Origin: Corythucha ciliata
Lineage: Eukaryota; Arthropoda; Insecta; Hemiptera; Tingidae
Assembly: GCA_038030265.1 (NCBI GenBank)
Contig: CM075937.1
Coordinates: 6,820,001 to 6,884,000 of the forward strand
Reading direction: 5' to 3'
Length of the DNA: 64,000 bases
The notes beneath the pieces are model-generated. The model was not told where the DNA came from and ran no database searches. It saw only the letters and a program-made list of their open reading frames with translations. Position 1 is the stretch's first letter, and each line of letters opens with the position of its first letter. Shown here one piece after another: positions 13,001 to 24,859 of the stretch. The translations under genes and the position numbers were made by a program.

Positions 13001-14356
13001 CACCCCCTTTTTATGGTAATGGTTTTTATATCTTGCCATTCTACGCTGTTCATCACCGATCCACCCCGAATTTAATGTCAAGGACATTGGTTATTTACTA
13101 ACGACGATGGCAAGAAGGGGACTGTGATAAAAGCTGTAACCTGACAGTTGACCAAGTCATATCTTCAACGACTTCTTAGACGCCCACAATAACTGTTTTT
13201 ACGAATTTCCAAAGTCTTAGCCATTAGAAGTACAACAGTTTTGTAGTATTTCGGATTCGGAGACCGACGGTGTCAGCATTGGTACCAAAGCCAAAAATTG
13301 GAATGGTCCACAATCTAGATAATTTTTGACACGTTGAGCATTTCAGTGTCAAACTTGTTTTGAAAGTTTGGAAAATACCCCACCTTATAACATAACGGAT
13401 GGACCTCAGGAAGTCCATGTGTGTTTCGGCATCTTTTCTTTTCTAACAGAACGCTCTACAGAACTAACCGCTCTCTACCGGTCACCGCTTGCGCAAAAAA
13501 TCCTTTTTTCTAACGCAGACATCCCTTTTCTTCCTGTTAAAAGTAGACCCGTTCTACCCTTTGACTAATAATCATTTGTATATACGTTTTCTCTGTTTTT
13601 ATAGCATCGGGAACGGCCTTCTCCTTCTTGTCATTTTGTCCACAATTTTCCCATTCATGTCTGCGTCCACATTCTCCCTGTCGTCTATCGTGGTCATGCT
13701 CTATTACATTGTATTCATGCAAGGCTGATTTTTCTACTCTTTTGGTCTACACCCCCCCCCCCGTGCCCAACCTTTAACTCACCTATGTTTTTCGTTTTGT
13801 TTGAAAAAAATAAAAAAAAAGGCCTTGCCAATATTTTTCGAACCCGGAGGGTTCCCAAAAATGCACACAAAACATTTCTTGAACAAATGATTTCTTCATT
13901 CCAATAAAACTATTTTGTACTTTTATACTATTTTCTACTTTGTGCATTTAATTTTCTAAATTCTAACTTTTCAAAAATTAACAAGCAAATTAGTGAAAAT
14001 AATATCCCAGGCCCGTTTTATTTTTAAATTCCTTCTCTGGCAGTTCGAGTGAGTTCGGAGGGCAAACTCCTTTGAAAGGTAGCGATTACGAAAAACTACT
14101 TTTAGCCAAACTGCATCAATTAACAAAACAGTGAGTATTTTAAAAATAGTCTGATTATCACCCTACTTTCCTCAAGCATACTCGTTTCGTCAGGTCCAAC
14201 GAAGACAAAGCGGAATTACAACGACTCAAAAGGCTGTTGGCCGAAAATCAAGAAACGACAATGCCATCATCGCCTTCCGGTTCCTCACAACAACAGCAGA
14301 CTTCGTCGGGTCCATCCCCAAGTCGACCTGGTCGAAGAAGTCGGAAAAGAAGATGA
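7073..14356 (+). CDS. Long coiled-coil protein with acidic N-terminus
   Basis: Thirteen exons join in phase into 1,091 codons: 7073-8445, 10458-10570, 10655-10777, 10852-11003, 11078-11317, 11382-11573, 11649-11732, 11798-11965, 12024-12366, 12429-12541, 12776-12900, 14044-14130 and 14194-14356. Residues 1-457 (exon 1) start MLSFFKRNKRKRR. They are then disordered and acidic, with a KKRVHWAD string (V317, W319) matching the RVxF/W docking motif for protein phosphatase 1. Residues ~465-930 are almost continuous heptad coiled coil rich in Glu, Lys, Gln and Arg. The tail has Pro/Ser/Gln-rich sequence and ends in basic SRPGRRSRKRR. The segment around WEEKLKRDTSKIKQELE resembles FAM184-type coiled coils, but coiled coils look alike and I do not assign the family. 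Joining exon 1 to exon 2 across 2 kb rests on matching phase 2. AATAAA lies near 14618. Confidence 0.78.
8446..10457. other. First intron of the coiled-coil gene
   Basis: A 2-kb intron between the GTAAGT donor at 8446 and the CTCAG acceptor at 10457. I see no gene, MITE or array in it. The only clear structure is a small perfect hairpin near 9254-9282, with TTCTACCTTGGT facing ACCAAGGTAGAA. Confidence 0.5.
12901..14043. other. Intron of the coiled-coil gene
   Basis: A 1.1-kb intron between exons 12776-12900 and 14044-14130. It has a run of ten C near 13750 and otherwise low-complexity AT-rich DNA. Open frames at 13368-13728 have no splice context or recognisable protein and are left out. Confidence 0.45.
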
Positions 14357-14733
14357 AAACTGCTAAGCATTAAAATTGCTCAGAGGGGCATTCCTATCGT
14401 AATTTTGATACACACGCGACCCTTCGTACTCAACGTCGCAATAATAATCTCTTAATATTGTTTTAAAACTAAATCACGGCGAAAATGCGGGGATCTCAAA
14501 CGGGAAATCTGTTGGAAATAGACTGGAACTGACAAAAAAAGTGCGTAAGGTCAAACTTCAAAAAAGTAGAAATAGTGTTTTAACTACACGAAAATGCTTC
14601 GTAATTTTCCCCTGCAATAATAAACGTAATTAATTATTATTTTTGTTTTCCCCTAAAACTGTGTTCACTGACTAGAATACGAGCGACGTTGGCTGAAAAT
14701 TGATCCGAAGTCTCATTTGAATGAATGTGACTT

Positions 14734-16982
14734 CAGTGGCGGCGGAAGTGGGGTTCAGGGTCAGCGAATGCTCCCCCAAAGGTCTTGTTGGGGAATCGAG
14801 AAAAAAATGGCTTCGTGTTGAATTTACCTCCGAAAAATTATCGTTCGCACCTTTTACAATATGATTCCGGTTCACCAATCAGATCTGCAGCCAGATCTGC
14901 AAACTTTGAGCTTTGAAAGAGTCAAATATAACCACTGGAGTTGCTTGTTTTTATGGAGCCAAAAACGTGGAATTGGTTCTCGAATTTACCAAAACAGCAA
15001 AATTGGGTTCCCTTAGGGCCGAATCCACGAAATTACTTCTATGAAGGCCACAACCGTGTGAAATTGCTATTATGAATCCCGTGAAATATGACTTTTTAAT
15101 GAGCCAACCCCACAAATTTGGATTTTGAGGGAATCAATCCTTCAAAATTGATTTTTCAAAGGGCCAAATCTTTGAAATTTGGACTTAGTGGGATGAAAAC
15201 TGTCAATTCTAGCCATCTAACCAAGACGATTCCAGTCAAGACCTTAAAAAGGAGAAATGTGACTCTGGAATCAACTGTTTCGTCCTCCTGGTTGACATTT
15301 TTGGGTGATTAAAACCCGAGAAATTTGGTTCTTTGGGATCCAAATCCACGAAATTTGTGCTTTGGCAGGCTAACCCCCTCGAAAATTATATTTTAATGTG
15401 CTCAATGGGCATTTTGGGTCAGAGGGGGGATAGTACATTTCACAGCCACTGGCGGGCCTACACCTATCGTGGCCCGGGGCGGATAACTCTTTGAAGCCCC
15501 TTAGTATCTACCCTGTATTATTGCTTTTTCTGTTTTAGCCACAAATAAGTTGCATTCAGAAGCCAAGAATAACGAGGCGTATTTTCAATTTGGAACATTT
15601 TATCCGCGTGAATTAGCGTTTTTTCTCAATTTTCAGCTGGGAATTAGCACTTTTCTGAATTTGGACGTAAAATTATCATTTTTTATTCCATGAATTAGCG
15701 ATTTTTATCAATTGTTCCTACACATTAGCGATTTGCTCAAGTTTTAGCCCTGAATTAGCTTTTTTTCTCAATTTCAGCTGAAATTTAGAGTTTTCCTTAA
15801 TTTTAGCCGCGGTAATTAGTGATTTTTTCAATATTAGCCGTGAGTAAGGCGTTTGTTTTACATTTTAGCCTCACATTTGCCATTTAATTTCAATTTAGTT
15901 ATGGATTAGCACTTTTTCTTAGTTTTAGCCTCGAAATATCTTTTAGAATATACGGATTGGCGTTTTCTCAAGTTTAGCCGTGAATAAGTGATTTTTTTCC
16001 TTTTCATCTGCAAATTAACGTTTTTCCTACGGGTTATTCGTGAATTAGCGCTTTTACTCAAATTCATCGACGGATTAGGCGATTTTTCTCAATTTTAGCT
16101 GCGGGCTTGGCCCAAAAACAGCACGTTCTCGGTTTTTTGGTACATTTTAGCCGTAAAATGGCCACTATACACCGAGAATCAGCGATTTTTTTCTTAATTA
16201 TGGTCTGAAAGTTGCATCGAGAAACCAGGGATGAGCGCTTTTCTGCAGTTTTAGCCTCGAACTTTAGCACTTTTTCCAAATTTGTTCGCAGCCTACTCGC
16301 CCCAAACACCGGCACATTAGAGCGCCTTCTCAATTTTATCTGCTTAAGGGCCTAAAGAAACTTGGGAATCAGCGCGAATTTGCTTTCAGAAGGCGCAAAT
16401 TTTCTCAATTTTAGCCGTCAGAATTGCGCTTTCATGGGCTCGATCGAATATTTAGCCACACTGTTTGCTGATCACCAGTAACGTTCCACTCTCCAAGTCG
16501 GATGGGCTGAAAATCGTCCATGAGCCAAGTCACTGTCCAATCTTATACCAAAACTCCTTTTCACATACCTAAATCTATGAACATGAACCTAAAAGTCATA
16601 ATTTTCCCATATTTAAGCTTTTCGTGGGCCCTCTCTGATAGGTGGCCCTGGGCGGTCCGCCCCCCTAACCCTTACCTCGGTACGCTATTGTTCACGGCAC
16701 ACTCTTGCTCTTTCACACTAATTTTCTGCTCTGAATAGTGTGAATACGCCATTTTATGGCCGATTCAGCTTATAACACGTCATTTACCTAATAAAACTGT
16801 GTCCTTAGGACTCATATTACCCAGGAAAATTAACCCAGAAACACGAGAATTTCATGAAGAGGCGGTAAATTTGGTGAAGGATTTGGAATTTTTCGCAAAA
16901 TGGTATTTTCTGGTGGTGGGGGGTAAATCTGGACTGCTCAGATTTTTGCTCCCCCCATGCCGGCTGACTTCCACCGCTACTG
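14734..16982. mobile_element. Non-autonomous hAT-like element, hosts a second one
   Basis: The ends CAGTGGCGGCGGAAGT and ACTTCCACCGCTACTG are imperfect inverted repeats. The element is flanked by an exact 8-bp duplication TGTGACTT at 14726-14733 and 16983-16990, the hallmark size for the hAT superfamily. Its own interior (about 14940-15420) consists of degenerate ~30-bp units like GAATCCACGAAATTTGGTT. A second hAT-like element occupies 15447-16690. No transposase frame is present. Confidence 0.88.
15447..16690 (+). mobile_element. Family Y subrepeat-filled hAT-like element
   Basis: It begins CACTGGCGGGCCTACACC and ends CCTCGGTACGCTATTG, the same end sequences as the element at 21946-24051. 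Flanks TTCACAGC (15439-15446) and TTCACGGC (16691-16698) agree at 7 of 8 positions, as expected of an aged 8-bp duplication. The interior from about 15560 to 16440 is an array of degenerate ~30-bp units of the form CTCAATTTTAGCCGCGAATT. It sits wholly inside 14734-16982, so it is the younger insertion. Confidence 0.85.
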
Positions 16983-17588
16983 TGTGACTTCCTACTAATT
17001 CTCCTTCTTTTTTTTTATGTAGAGCTTGCCCTCGTTTCACCTCGCTCGTGTTAACATCATTTACGAGTTTCCAGGGGTTCTTTTTCCCAACCAGTGATAA
17101 TATGGTAATAGGCGAGAGGAGCCTGAGGGCGTGTCAAGCAGTCAGCAATTGGGAGGATACTTTTTTTGACTCATCCAAGATGAAGGGAAACAAAAGCGAT
17201 CATTTCCGGAGGGAAAGGTCGTTATTTGACAAAACTAGGAAGAAAGGGACAGGATGAGTGTGAAAAACTTCATCCATAATGTATACGGGTGAAAGGGGAG
17301 AGGAAGAGGCAATGTTCCAGAGAGTTAGCTCCCCCCTGCCTTATAATTAATTCTTAATATTCCTTGTAAGAGATTGGTACTGAAAGAAATCGAATGAAAT
17401 TCAGTTCATAAACGCTCAAATATATTAGCGGTAAAACTCCCAGTAGGATAGATGACATAGTTAAAGAACATTAAAGTCTGCTTAAACACTAATCAAAAAA
17501 TAAAATTATTATAAACGATTCCAATGTAACATTTTCCCTGCCAAGTCCTTTGCTTTGTCGATGATTTCAGTCCTATTTTTTGATAAAT

Positions 17589-18210
17589 TCATCGTCTTTT
17601 TCCAAAAAACAATTTTTTAATACCCGTCCGGGCCGCAGTATAAACGGCACCAACAACGGGTTGTGCAGCCTTAAAATAGAGAGAAAGAAAAATTAAAACA
17701 GAGCCAGATTCATTTTATGGGCGTCGACCGTGATGAGAATCGAGGAATCTACGTCCATTTTAGAGTGTCACTTCCGGCGGTACCTCACCCCTCATCAGCC
17801 CGATTATTTGAAATTCATCGATTCCCATTGCAAACATTTTGAAAATAGTGGGATTCTTACTCCAGCAGGAAGGGCGGATGCTGCCAAACAACCTACGGTA
17901 GTACAGATTATAGGGGCTCCAATTTTTCCAACTATTTTAAGAGTGCCTTCGGCAACGTTTAGAACGGAGTGAACGGCTGGGTTAGAGTCCTGAAATGAAT
18001 TAAGAGCAGCTAATTGCTAATTATAACGCTAAGCTCGAGGAACTGTGGTTGCCTGGGGGGGGGGGGGGCTCCGTTTGTTTCCGTTACCTTGACTGTTCCG
18101 TACATATTTTTGGCTTTATTCACTATCTCTCCAACGACAGGTAGTTGGGATACCGACATGGTTTCATCCTCGTCCTCGTCGGACTCCCATTCAATACTCA
18201 CATCGCTCAT
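17589..18210 (-). CDS. Small PAT-domain (perilipin-like) protein
   Basis: Exons 18088-18210, 17861-17989 and 17589-17669 join in phase 0 to give 110 residues with an ATG at 18210 and stop at 17589. After an acidic head (WESDEDEDE) comes LPVVGEIVNKAKNMYGTVK followed by AVHSVLNVAEGTL. This matches the perilipin/PAT pattern of LPxV, Tyr, Lys, Pro and AE at conserved spacing. A Gly/Ala-rich hydrophobic stretch and a basic end (KKLFFGKRR) complete it. Perilipins coat lipid droplets and control access of lipases. At 110 residues this is far shorter than typical perilipins (usually over 350), lacking the 11-mer helical repeats and C-terminal bundle. The first intron contains a 12-base G run. It is divergent from PGRMC (815 bp apart). 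Family assignment is by eye and moderate; a missed exon between 17670 and 17860 is possible. Confidence 0.55.
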
Positions 18211-19024
18211 TTTCTTAAAGAATATATAAAACTTTTCTTTATTTACACTGGGGTAAAAACCTCGTGGAAGCCCGTGGAACGACTAAACTGGAATACTTCC
18301 ATGTCGGCTCTTCATATTTCTTTCCTTTCCTATAAGTTAATCGCTTAATAACTGTGAACTTTATCCCGTCGGTTTTATTTCTATAACAATTCCTATGTGA
18401 GGAAAAAGGACCTTTCACCTATGCAAAAATAATACATCATCATGAGCCGTTTGCAGGTGAAAGACGTAAGAGTCCACTCTAACCTTTGCTAATTCATGCA
18501 ATTAACAATTGCAAAATCAATTAATTGCAAAACAGGCGGGAAAGGTGTAGTAAACTAGGAAGCAAATCCTTTCCCAATTTTTACAACTTTGAACATTATA
18601 AGCCCCCAGCCCCTTAATTTCATGGCACCCAGCGTAAACGGCACGGCTCATCATGCTGCCTTGTAAAGAGCTCCCACTGCTGACTCCATCTCCCTACTCT
18701 GATACCCCCCTATCAGTCAAATGCATATCATCAACTTACAGTACTGAAAGGTGGGGGGATTATCCTGCGGTACATTATTTTATTTTCTGAGTTTTGTCAT
18801 TTTGTGTTGGTGCGAGTGCGACCCCCCATTAAGACTCCGCGACTAGAGTTATTTTTGATTGTCATTGAAGTGAAAGTGTAGGGGTAAAATTAAAAATAAT
18901 AAGCGCTCCGCCTAAATGATTGGTTAAAACACAAGTTCTGCGTGAACACCGTGTACTTTCCCGTTGCAAAGTTTCATTTTCCCATTTTCTCGCGTCATCA
19001 AGCCGCCAAGGTAATTCTGAAATT
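18211..19024. promoter_or_regulatory. Divergent intergenic region, PAT-like gene and PGRMC
   Basis: 815 bp separate the two start codons, which point away from each other, so both promoters must lie here. I saw no exon or transposon. A promoter role follows from position only; no defined transcription factor site is claimed. Confidence 0.4.
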
Positions 19025-22000
19025 ATGAGCGAAGGTGATACACAAACATCCGACGCTGGGGCGACACCCACCAGCGACGACTCGGGAGGCATCATCTACG
19101 AAATCGTATCGAGTCCTCTCCACCTGTTTCTGGTTGCACTCATCGCCTATCTCGTCTACAAGATCTTTAAACAGAGAACGGAAACGCCGGTGTCGGCGTA
19201 CGAACCGGAGCCGACGTTGCCCAAAATGAAAAAGAGGGATTTCACCGTCGAGGAACTTAGACCGTACGACGGCACAGGACCTGAGGGTCGTATACTGGTT
19301 GCCGTCAACGGCAAAGTTTTCGATGTATCCAAAGCCAAAAAATTCTATGGCCCTGGTGAGAATCTTTCCGTTAATTCTAATTTGACCCCAAATGATGAAT
19401 TAAGTAAAATTATTAATGCTGGAGTCCACTCCGATGAAGAGGCAAAAAATTATGAATCTACCCGTTGTAGCCTTGTCATTCCCCTTTTTCAGCCTCTTTA
19501 ATTAACTCCTCACTAGCTCTCACCTCTCTTTTTAGCATACATTTCATTGGTGTTTCCTTTAGTCAAAAATGCAGTTTCATTGTGTTGTCACGTAATTCTA
19601 TTTCTGTACGGAACCTCCTTAATTACCGTTATCACTCAAATTAAAAAGATTTTAACTAGTTGCATAATCAGAACGCATTTGCTCCCATTTGAAAGATGTG
19701 TTTAGGATTACTACGCACAAATTTTTATAAGCTGTGTCTATGTACCCCCACGACAAGGGATAATGCAGTCCTCTGAAAATTTGTATGTAGGGCGCAGGCT
19801 TCGAAAAATTAGGATATGAGGTGTCAGTTCACCCACTTCTGACGGGTGGATTCCCGATATAATTAGGGTTTCCGTAGCACAAAAATAGTGACCTTTGAAA
19901 GTGGCTATTACTATACTATATTATGAGCTACAACCTACAAAGTGCCTCCAGCCCAGGATGGCTGAAAGCTCAGGAAAAGAAGGAGATGAAGAAAAAAGAA
20001 GTCTGAACTCAAAAAATAAATTATCAGAACATTCTAGGGAGACCATGCAGGAATGAAATCCCTGAACGATCTAATTCTGCGACTTGACAAATTAAAACCA
20101 CAAAGTATTGGGGCTTCAAATCGTTGGATCCTGTGGAATAGCCACAAGAATCAGTTAACCTTCAACTTGGAACACTTGTACTTTAACTTGTTGGAATATA
20201 GTTTTCAACCTATTTACTCCTCTGAACTGAAATATGGGGATAGAAACAGAGACTAACAGGCTTCCAGCTTACCCTACTACTACCAGGTGAAGGGCAGGGC
20301 CCTTCATAGCCACCGTTGCGGAAAAGGAGTCTTGTTTTCATGGAAATGATTCCATTTCACTCAGTTTTTCCGAAAAAAGATTAGATGACACGTTTACAAG
20401 AAATAACCATTACTTTTTGTTAGGAACTGGTCGCCCTCAGGTGAAAGTCAGTGAGAGTTTGGTTCCTTGAATTCAACTTGATTTAGGGGATATTAGTATA
20501 GGACTGGTTCTAGGATAATCACCCCTCGGTGGCACATAGTCGGAACAGAGGGTGTACGTTGCAAACCGAAAGGTTTTTACCTGCTTATTCACCTACAATG
20601 ATTCGTACCACTAAATTACTATCCACCACAAAATTTGGTGGGCGTTTTCCCTTCCCTTGAAACTGTAGTTATCAGCCCTTCTGGCGCACTTCAAATTTAT
20701 GTAGGGCCCGTTTTAACCCTGGTTGCTCCACTGGAGTATTCCATTGCAAAACAACAGGGTTGGTTGCCCACGAAAATCCTTTCATTGTAATACATTTTCC
20801 CAACGTAAATATTCGCTTAAACACGCAACCCCGTGGTATAATTTCATCTTACTATTTCGAAATATTTTCTTCCTTCTATTTATTTACTTTGAGCAGGCTT
20901 GATTTATTTTGTTGTTCACTAAATTAACCTTACTCTCACGTCCCATGGTGCAAGGAATTAATTTCCTCTTTTCCCCTTCTTAATATAGAATTATTATCCC
21001 TGTGGGAAAACACATAGGTAATTCTTTCAACGTTGCAAGTATTAAAATACGTTCTTCGTATTTTCTGAAACGTTCTAATAATACTCATGTCTCCCTCCGT
21101 CCTAACATGTATCGTAGGTCCTTTTCTGACCTTGTCCTTAACTAAACAATTTATTCTCATGTCAACCATAAATGACAGCAAACCCCCTCCCACCCTTATC
21201 GTATGATTAGGAGGACCTACCTTGTCCAGGCGATCAAACATTGACCAACCGACAATTGAATGCATCTGACCCATTAAAATCTACAGTTACTGTTCTGGTC
21301 AGCTCATTATGACGACATGGTGTCATCGATATCGCGCAGGCTAAAACTACTGTAGTAAAGATGACTCAAGAAAGTTTTGATCCCCAAAACCGCTCTTTTT
21401 AAACTAACCACCGTCAGTGACGTAGGTAGGAATTTGTCCTAGGGGGGGATCAGATTGAAATCTCGTTGGGGTGAGGGGAGGAGGTAATTTCACATTTTAG
21501 CCATCATTCCACCCAGTCTGCACACTCTTAAATCTATCAGACAAAATCTATCTGGCCCCATCATAGCCTTGCCCGAGAACAAAATTTCTATTAATCCCTG
21601 ATTCATCCAGACATTCCAGAATTTTATTTTCGATGAATCGTTCCGTTATGGAATAAGTAGAGTAGAGGCTAGTCTGGTAGTCTCATGAAGTTCACCCGGA
21701 TGCAGATCGACGAAGTCGATGACACGAGTGCAAATGCAAACGCACACTTTTTACCGAATTTAAGGGACAGTGGTGGCCACTCAATGATGTTGGGAAGAAA
21801 ACCGCGCGAATTGAATTCGAGTATGAATTGGTTTCGGCTCAAATCGAAATACTCAGAAAAAATGACCCTAAAAATCTCTCAGTTGGGCGATTTTTAGAGG
21901 AAACGGCTAAAATTTAGAAATGGATGAAACCATATATCGTGGGGTCACTGGCGGACCTACACCTATCGGGGCACCATCGCGGAAATCTCCAAGAGGCCCA

Positions 22001-24859
22001 TAAGTCTCTGTATGAACAAGACATATAATTTTAATTAAGCCTTTTCCTTACTTTAGCCACGAATTGCCGCTATTTAACCTTTTATATCCGCCAATTAGCC
22101 CTTTGTGACCTGTTTAAGCCGATAATTTATCAATTTTAGCCATGAATGAGTGCTTTTTGTCAACTTTACCCGCAAATCAGCGCTTATATTCTAAATTTTG
22201 GTCGCGTTTATCGTTCTTCTCGATTTCACCCGCGGATTAGCAGTTTTGTCCCCCCTTCCATAACCATGAATTTGCGCATTTTCTCAACTTTAGCAGCAAA
22301 GTAGTGTTTTTATCCTGTGAGCGAGTTTCTTAATTTTCCACGAGTTTTGGAGCTTTCCTCAATTTTAGCAGCAAATTAGAGACTTTTTCACTTTTCTTAG
22401 CAGGGGATTAGCACTTTTCTCAGTTTTAGCTGAAAATTAGAGTTTTTCCTAAGTTCTTTCCTCAATATTTGCCGCGAAATAGAGGGCTTTTCACAAATTA
22501 GAATTTTTTGGCTCACCATATTATGCTATGCATGGGCGATTTTTCTCAGTTTTACCCGCGCATTAGCAGTTTTTTCACCCATTGCCATGAATTCGCGCTT
22601 TTTCTCAATTTCTGCCTCAAAAGTTGCATTCAGAAGCCGCGAATGGCGTATTTATTCAGTTTTGACGCAAATTATAATGTTTCACAATTTTAGCCGCGAA
22701 TTAACACTTTTTATCAATTCAGGCTTAAAATTCTCTTTTAAAATCTCTTAATTTTGGCCAGACTAGTTATTATTTTTCTGAGTATTACCCGCAAATTAGC
22801 GGGTTTTCACATTTCAGCACCGCATTAGCAATTTTATATCACTTTTAGGTATAGTTTATTGCTTCTTCTCAGTTATAGCCCGTGAATCAGGGTTTTTTTT
22901 TACTTATAACCGTGCATGACACTTGTGTAGCCACAAAGTTGCCTTCAGATTAAGGCGCGTATTTAAATTGAAAATTTCACCATACTTTATACGAAAATTA
23001 GTGATTTTCCTGAATTTTAGAAGTGAATTGGCGCTTTTTCTAAATTTTAGCTGCCGTAGCGTTTCCAACCCGTGCATTACCGCGACTTCTCTCAATATTT
23101 GCCAAGAATTGGCGTTTCCCTTCATTTAAGGCAGCAAATTAGCCATTTTTTCCAGTTTTAGCTGAGAATTAGTACTTTTCCCCAATTTGAAATGAAAATT
23201 AGCGTTTTTATCAAATTTAGCTGCGCTAATTAGTGATTTTTTTCGATTTTAGCTACGAATTAGTGATTTTCTTCATTTGCATCCACGAATTAACGTTTTT
23301 CCTCGCCTATATCCGCCAATTGCAAATTAGCGATTTTTCCCAATTTCAGATGCGGAACGATTTAGCATCTATTCAATTTTTTATACGCGAAAGGGCGATT
23401 TTTCGCAATTTCAGTTGTGAATTTGCCATTTTTGTCCAATTTTGACCTGAAAGCGTATTTTTTTGGTCAATATTATAGCGTGTTTTCTCAATTTTAACCG
23501 CGGGGTTGGCCCAAAAACAACACTTTTGCGTTGACTTCCACAATTTATTCGTAAAATGGCCTCCATGCACCGCGAATCAGCGATTTTTCTTCAAATTTAG
23601 CCTGGAAGTGGCATCGCGAGACCACGAATAAGCGCTTTTTCGCAGGTAACGACACGATTTTTTCAACTTTTTGCCGCGTCAGCAAGTTGCAAATTGCCAA
23701 TTAGCACTTTGCTGGGCTTCAAGGACCTAAAGAAACTGGGGACACGGTGTATTTTCTCTTTTTAGCCGCGAATTTTCCTCAAGATATCGTGAATTTTCTC
23801 AATTTGAGCCACCAGAATAGCGATTTAGGGGGCTCAATGGAATATTCGGCCCACAGTCTTTGCTGATATCACTTGCAACGTTATATTCTCCAGGTGGGGT
23901 AAACAGGAATTTGTGGAAAGTAGCCAAATCGCTGTCCTACCGTCCGACCTTTTCACATACCTACATCCATGGATAACCTAAAAATCCTCATTTTTCCGTA
24001 TTTAAGCTTCTCGGGCGCCCCCCCCCCTTGCCCCTACCTCGGTACGCTACTTCGTGGGGTCTGAAGTCCAGGAAAGCATGGACGCACGCGGACCTTTTCG
24101 GGCTGCTTGAAGTCGAGAAAATCTGCTAAACATAACTTTAACGAGAAATGCTCATTTTTGGATATTTTATGAGGCTCTTTAGAGCGTTGGTACTAGTGCC
24201 CCTTCGTTCGGATCTATCCCCCATATCCCCCCCCCGTACCTACGCTCCTGACCACCGTGTATTTCTAATAAACCCTGTTCATTTTTTTCCCCCGGCGTCA
24301 AATCTATAACAAGGTTACAAGAGCGGTGCGGTGCAAATCAAGGAATAATGCTGAGTCATCTCAAATTCAAAAGAATGAGTTTTCCTTAGGGTGCGTTGAT
24401 AGTGAATCACCTTCACTATGAACGCACCCTAAGTATTAATTCAAATAGAGACATTTAAGTACTATTTTTAGCTGTTGCCCTTTCTAATTATTCAAGGAAC
24501 GCATATTTTTTTCTCTCTATCTTTCTTTCCTTCACAGGCGGACCCTACGGTGCCTTTGGTGGACGCGACGCAACAAGGGGATTGGCCACGTTTTCGGTCA
24601 CAGGAGGCTCAGACACGTACGACGATGTGAGCGATTTATCAGCCGTTGAAATGGACTCAGTCAAAGAATGGGAAATTCAGTTTTCAGGTATTTAAAAATT
24701 TGGTCTAACTTCATTCGCTCTTCACTTACTAATTCAATTTCTGTTGTTATAGAGCGCTACGACTATGTCGGAAGGCTACTAAAGCCTGGTCAGCAACCAA
24801 CTAACTACTCAGACGAAGAGGAAGAGGAAGTTATCTCGGAGAAGCCCAAAGAAGAGTAA
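19025..24859 (+). CDS. PGRMC1: Membrane-associated progesterone receptor component (PGRMC)
   Basis: Exons 19025-19355, 24538-24687 and 24753-24859 give 195 residues, the same length as vertebrate PGRMC1. Residues ~25-47 form the single membrane anchor (SPLHLFLVALIAYLVYKIF). Residues ~71-170 are the cytochrome b5-like MAPR domain. Tyr108 in KKFYGPG and Tyr114 in GGPYGAF lie where the family binds heme through Tyr. The acidic tail keeps NYSDEEEEE, matching the phospho-tyrosine/CK2 region of PGRMC1. The protein sits in the ER and other membranes, binds heme and supports cytochrome P450 and sterol metabolism. Whether it equals PGRMC1 or PGRMC2 cannot be decided, so the symbol marks the family. 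The first intron is 5.2 kb because of transposon insertions; the second is 65 bp. Confidence 0.95.
19356..21414. other. PGRMC intron 1, left part
   Basis: Intronic sequence between the GTGAGA donor and the hAT element at 21415. I see no gene. The minus-strand frame 20936-21274 (112 codons) has no recognisable domain or splice context and I treat it as chance. Confidence 0.45.
21415..24250 (+). mobile_element. Family X hAT-like element in PGRMC intron 1
   Basis: It starts CAGTGACGTAGGTAGG and ends GTACCTACGCTCCTG, imperfect inverted repeats. It is flanked by an exact 8-bp duplication ACCACCGT (21407-21414 and 24251-24258). Its left end matches the elements at 37236 (there inverted) and 54829, including the GGAATTTGTCCT string followed by a G run. 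It is interrupted by the family Y element at 21946-24051. No transposase coding is visible. Confidence 0.9.
21946..24051 (+). mobile_element. Family Y subrepeat-filled element nested in X
   Basis: It starts CACTGGCGGACCTACACC and ends CTCGGTACGCTACTT. The exact 8-bp duplication CGTGGGGT occurs at 21938-21945 and 24052-24059. Nearly the whole interior, about 22060-23830, is a head-to-tail array of degenerate ~30-bp units like TCAATTTTAGCCGCGAATTA. Some units carry the near-palindrome CGCGAATTAGCG. It inserted into the family X element and so is younger. Confidence 0.9.
24385..24433. repeat. 49-bp near-perfect palindrome
   Basis: CTTAGGGTGCGTT and ATAGTGAA face TTCACTAT and AACGCACCCTAAG around a 5-nt loop. 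It lies 105 bp before PGRMC exon 2. It looks like a minimal MITE reduced to its TIRs, but a structural role in the pre-mRNA cannot be excluded. Confidence 0.65.

Noticed and set aside
20936..21274. 112-codon minus-strand frame in PGRMC intron 1
   Set aside because: No domain, no splice context, and intron-like composition.
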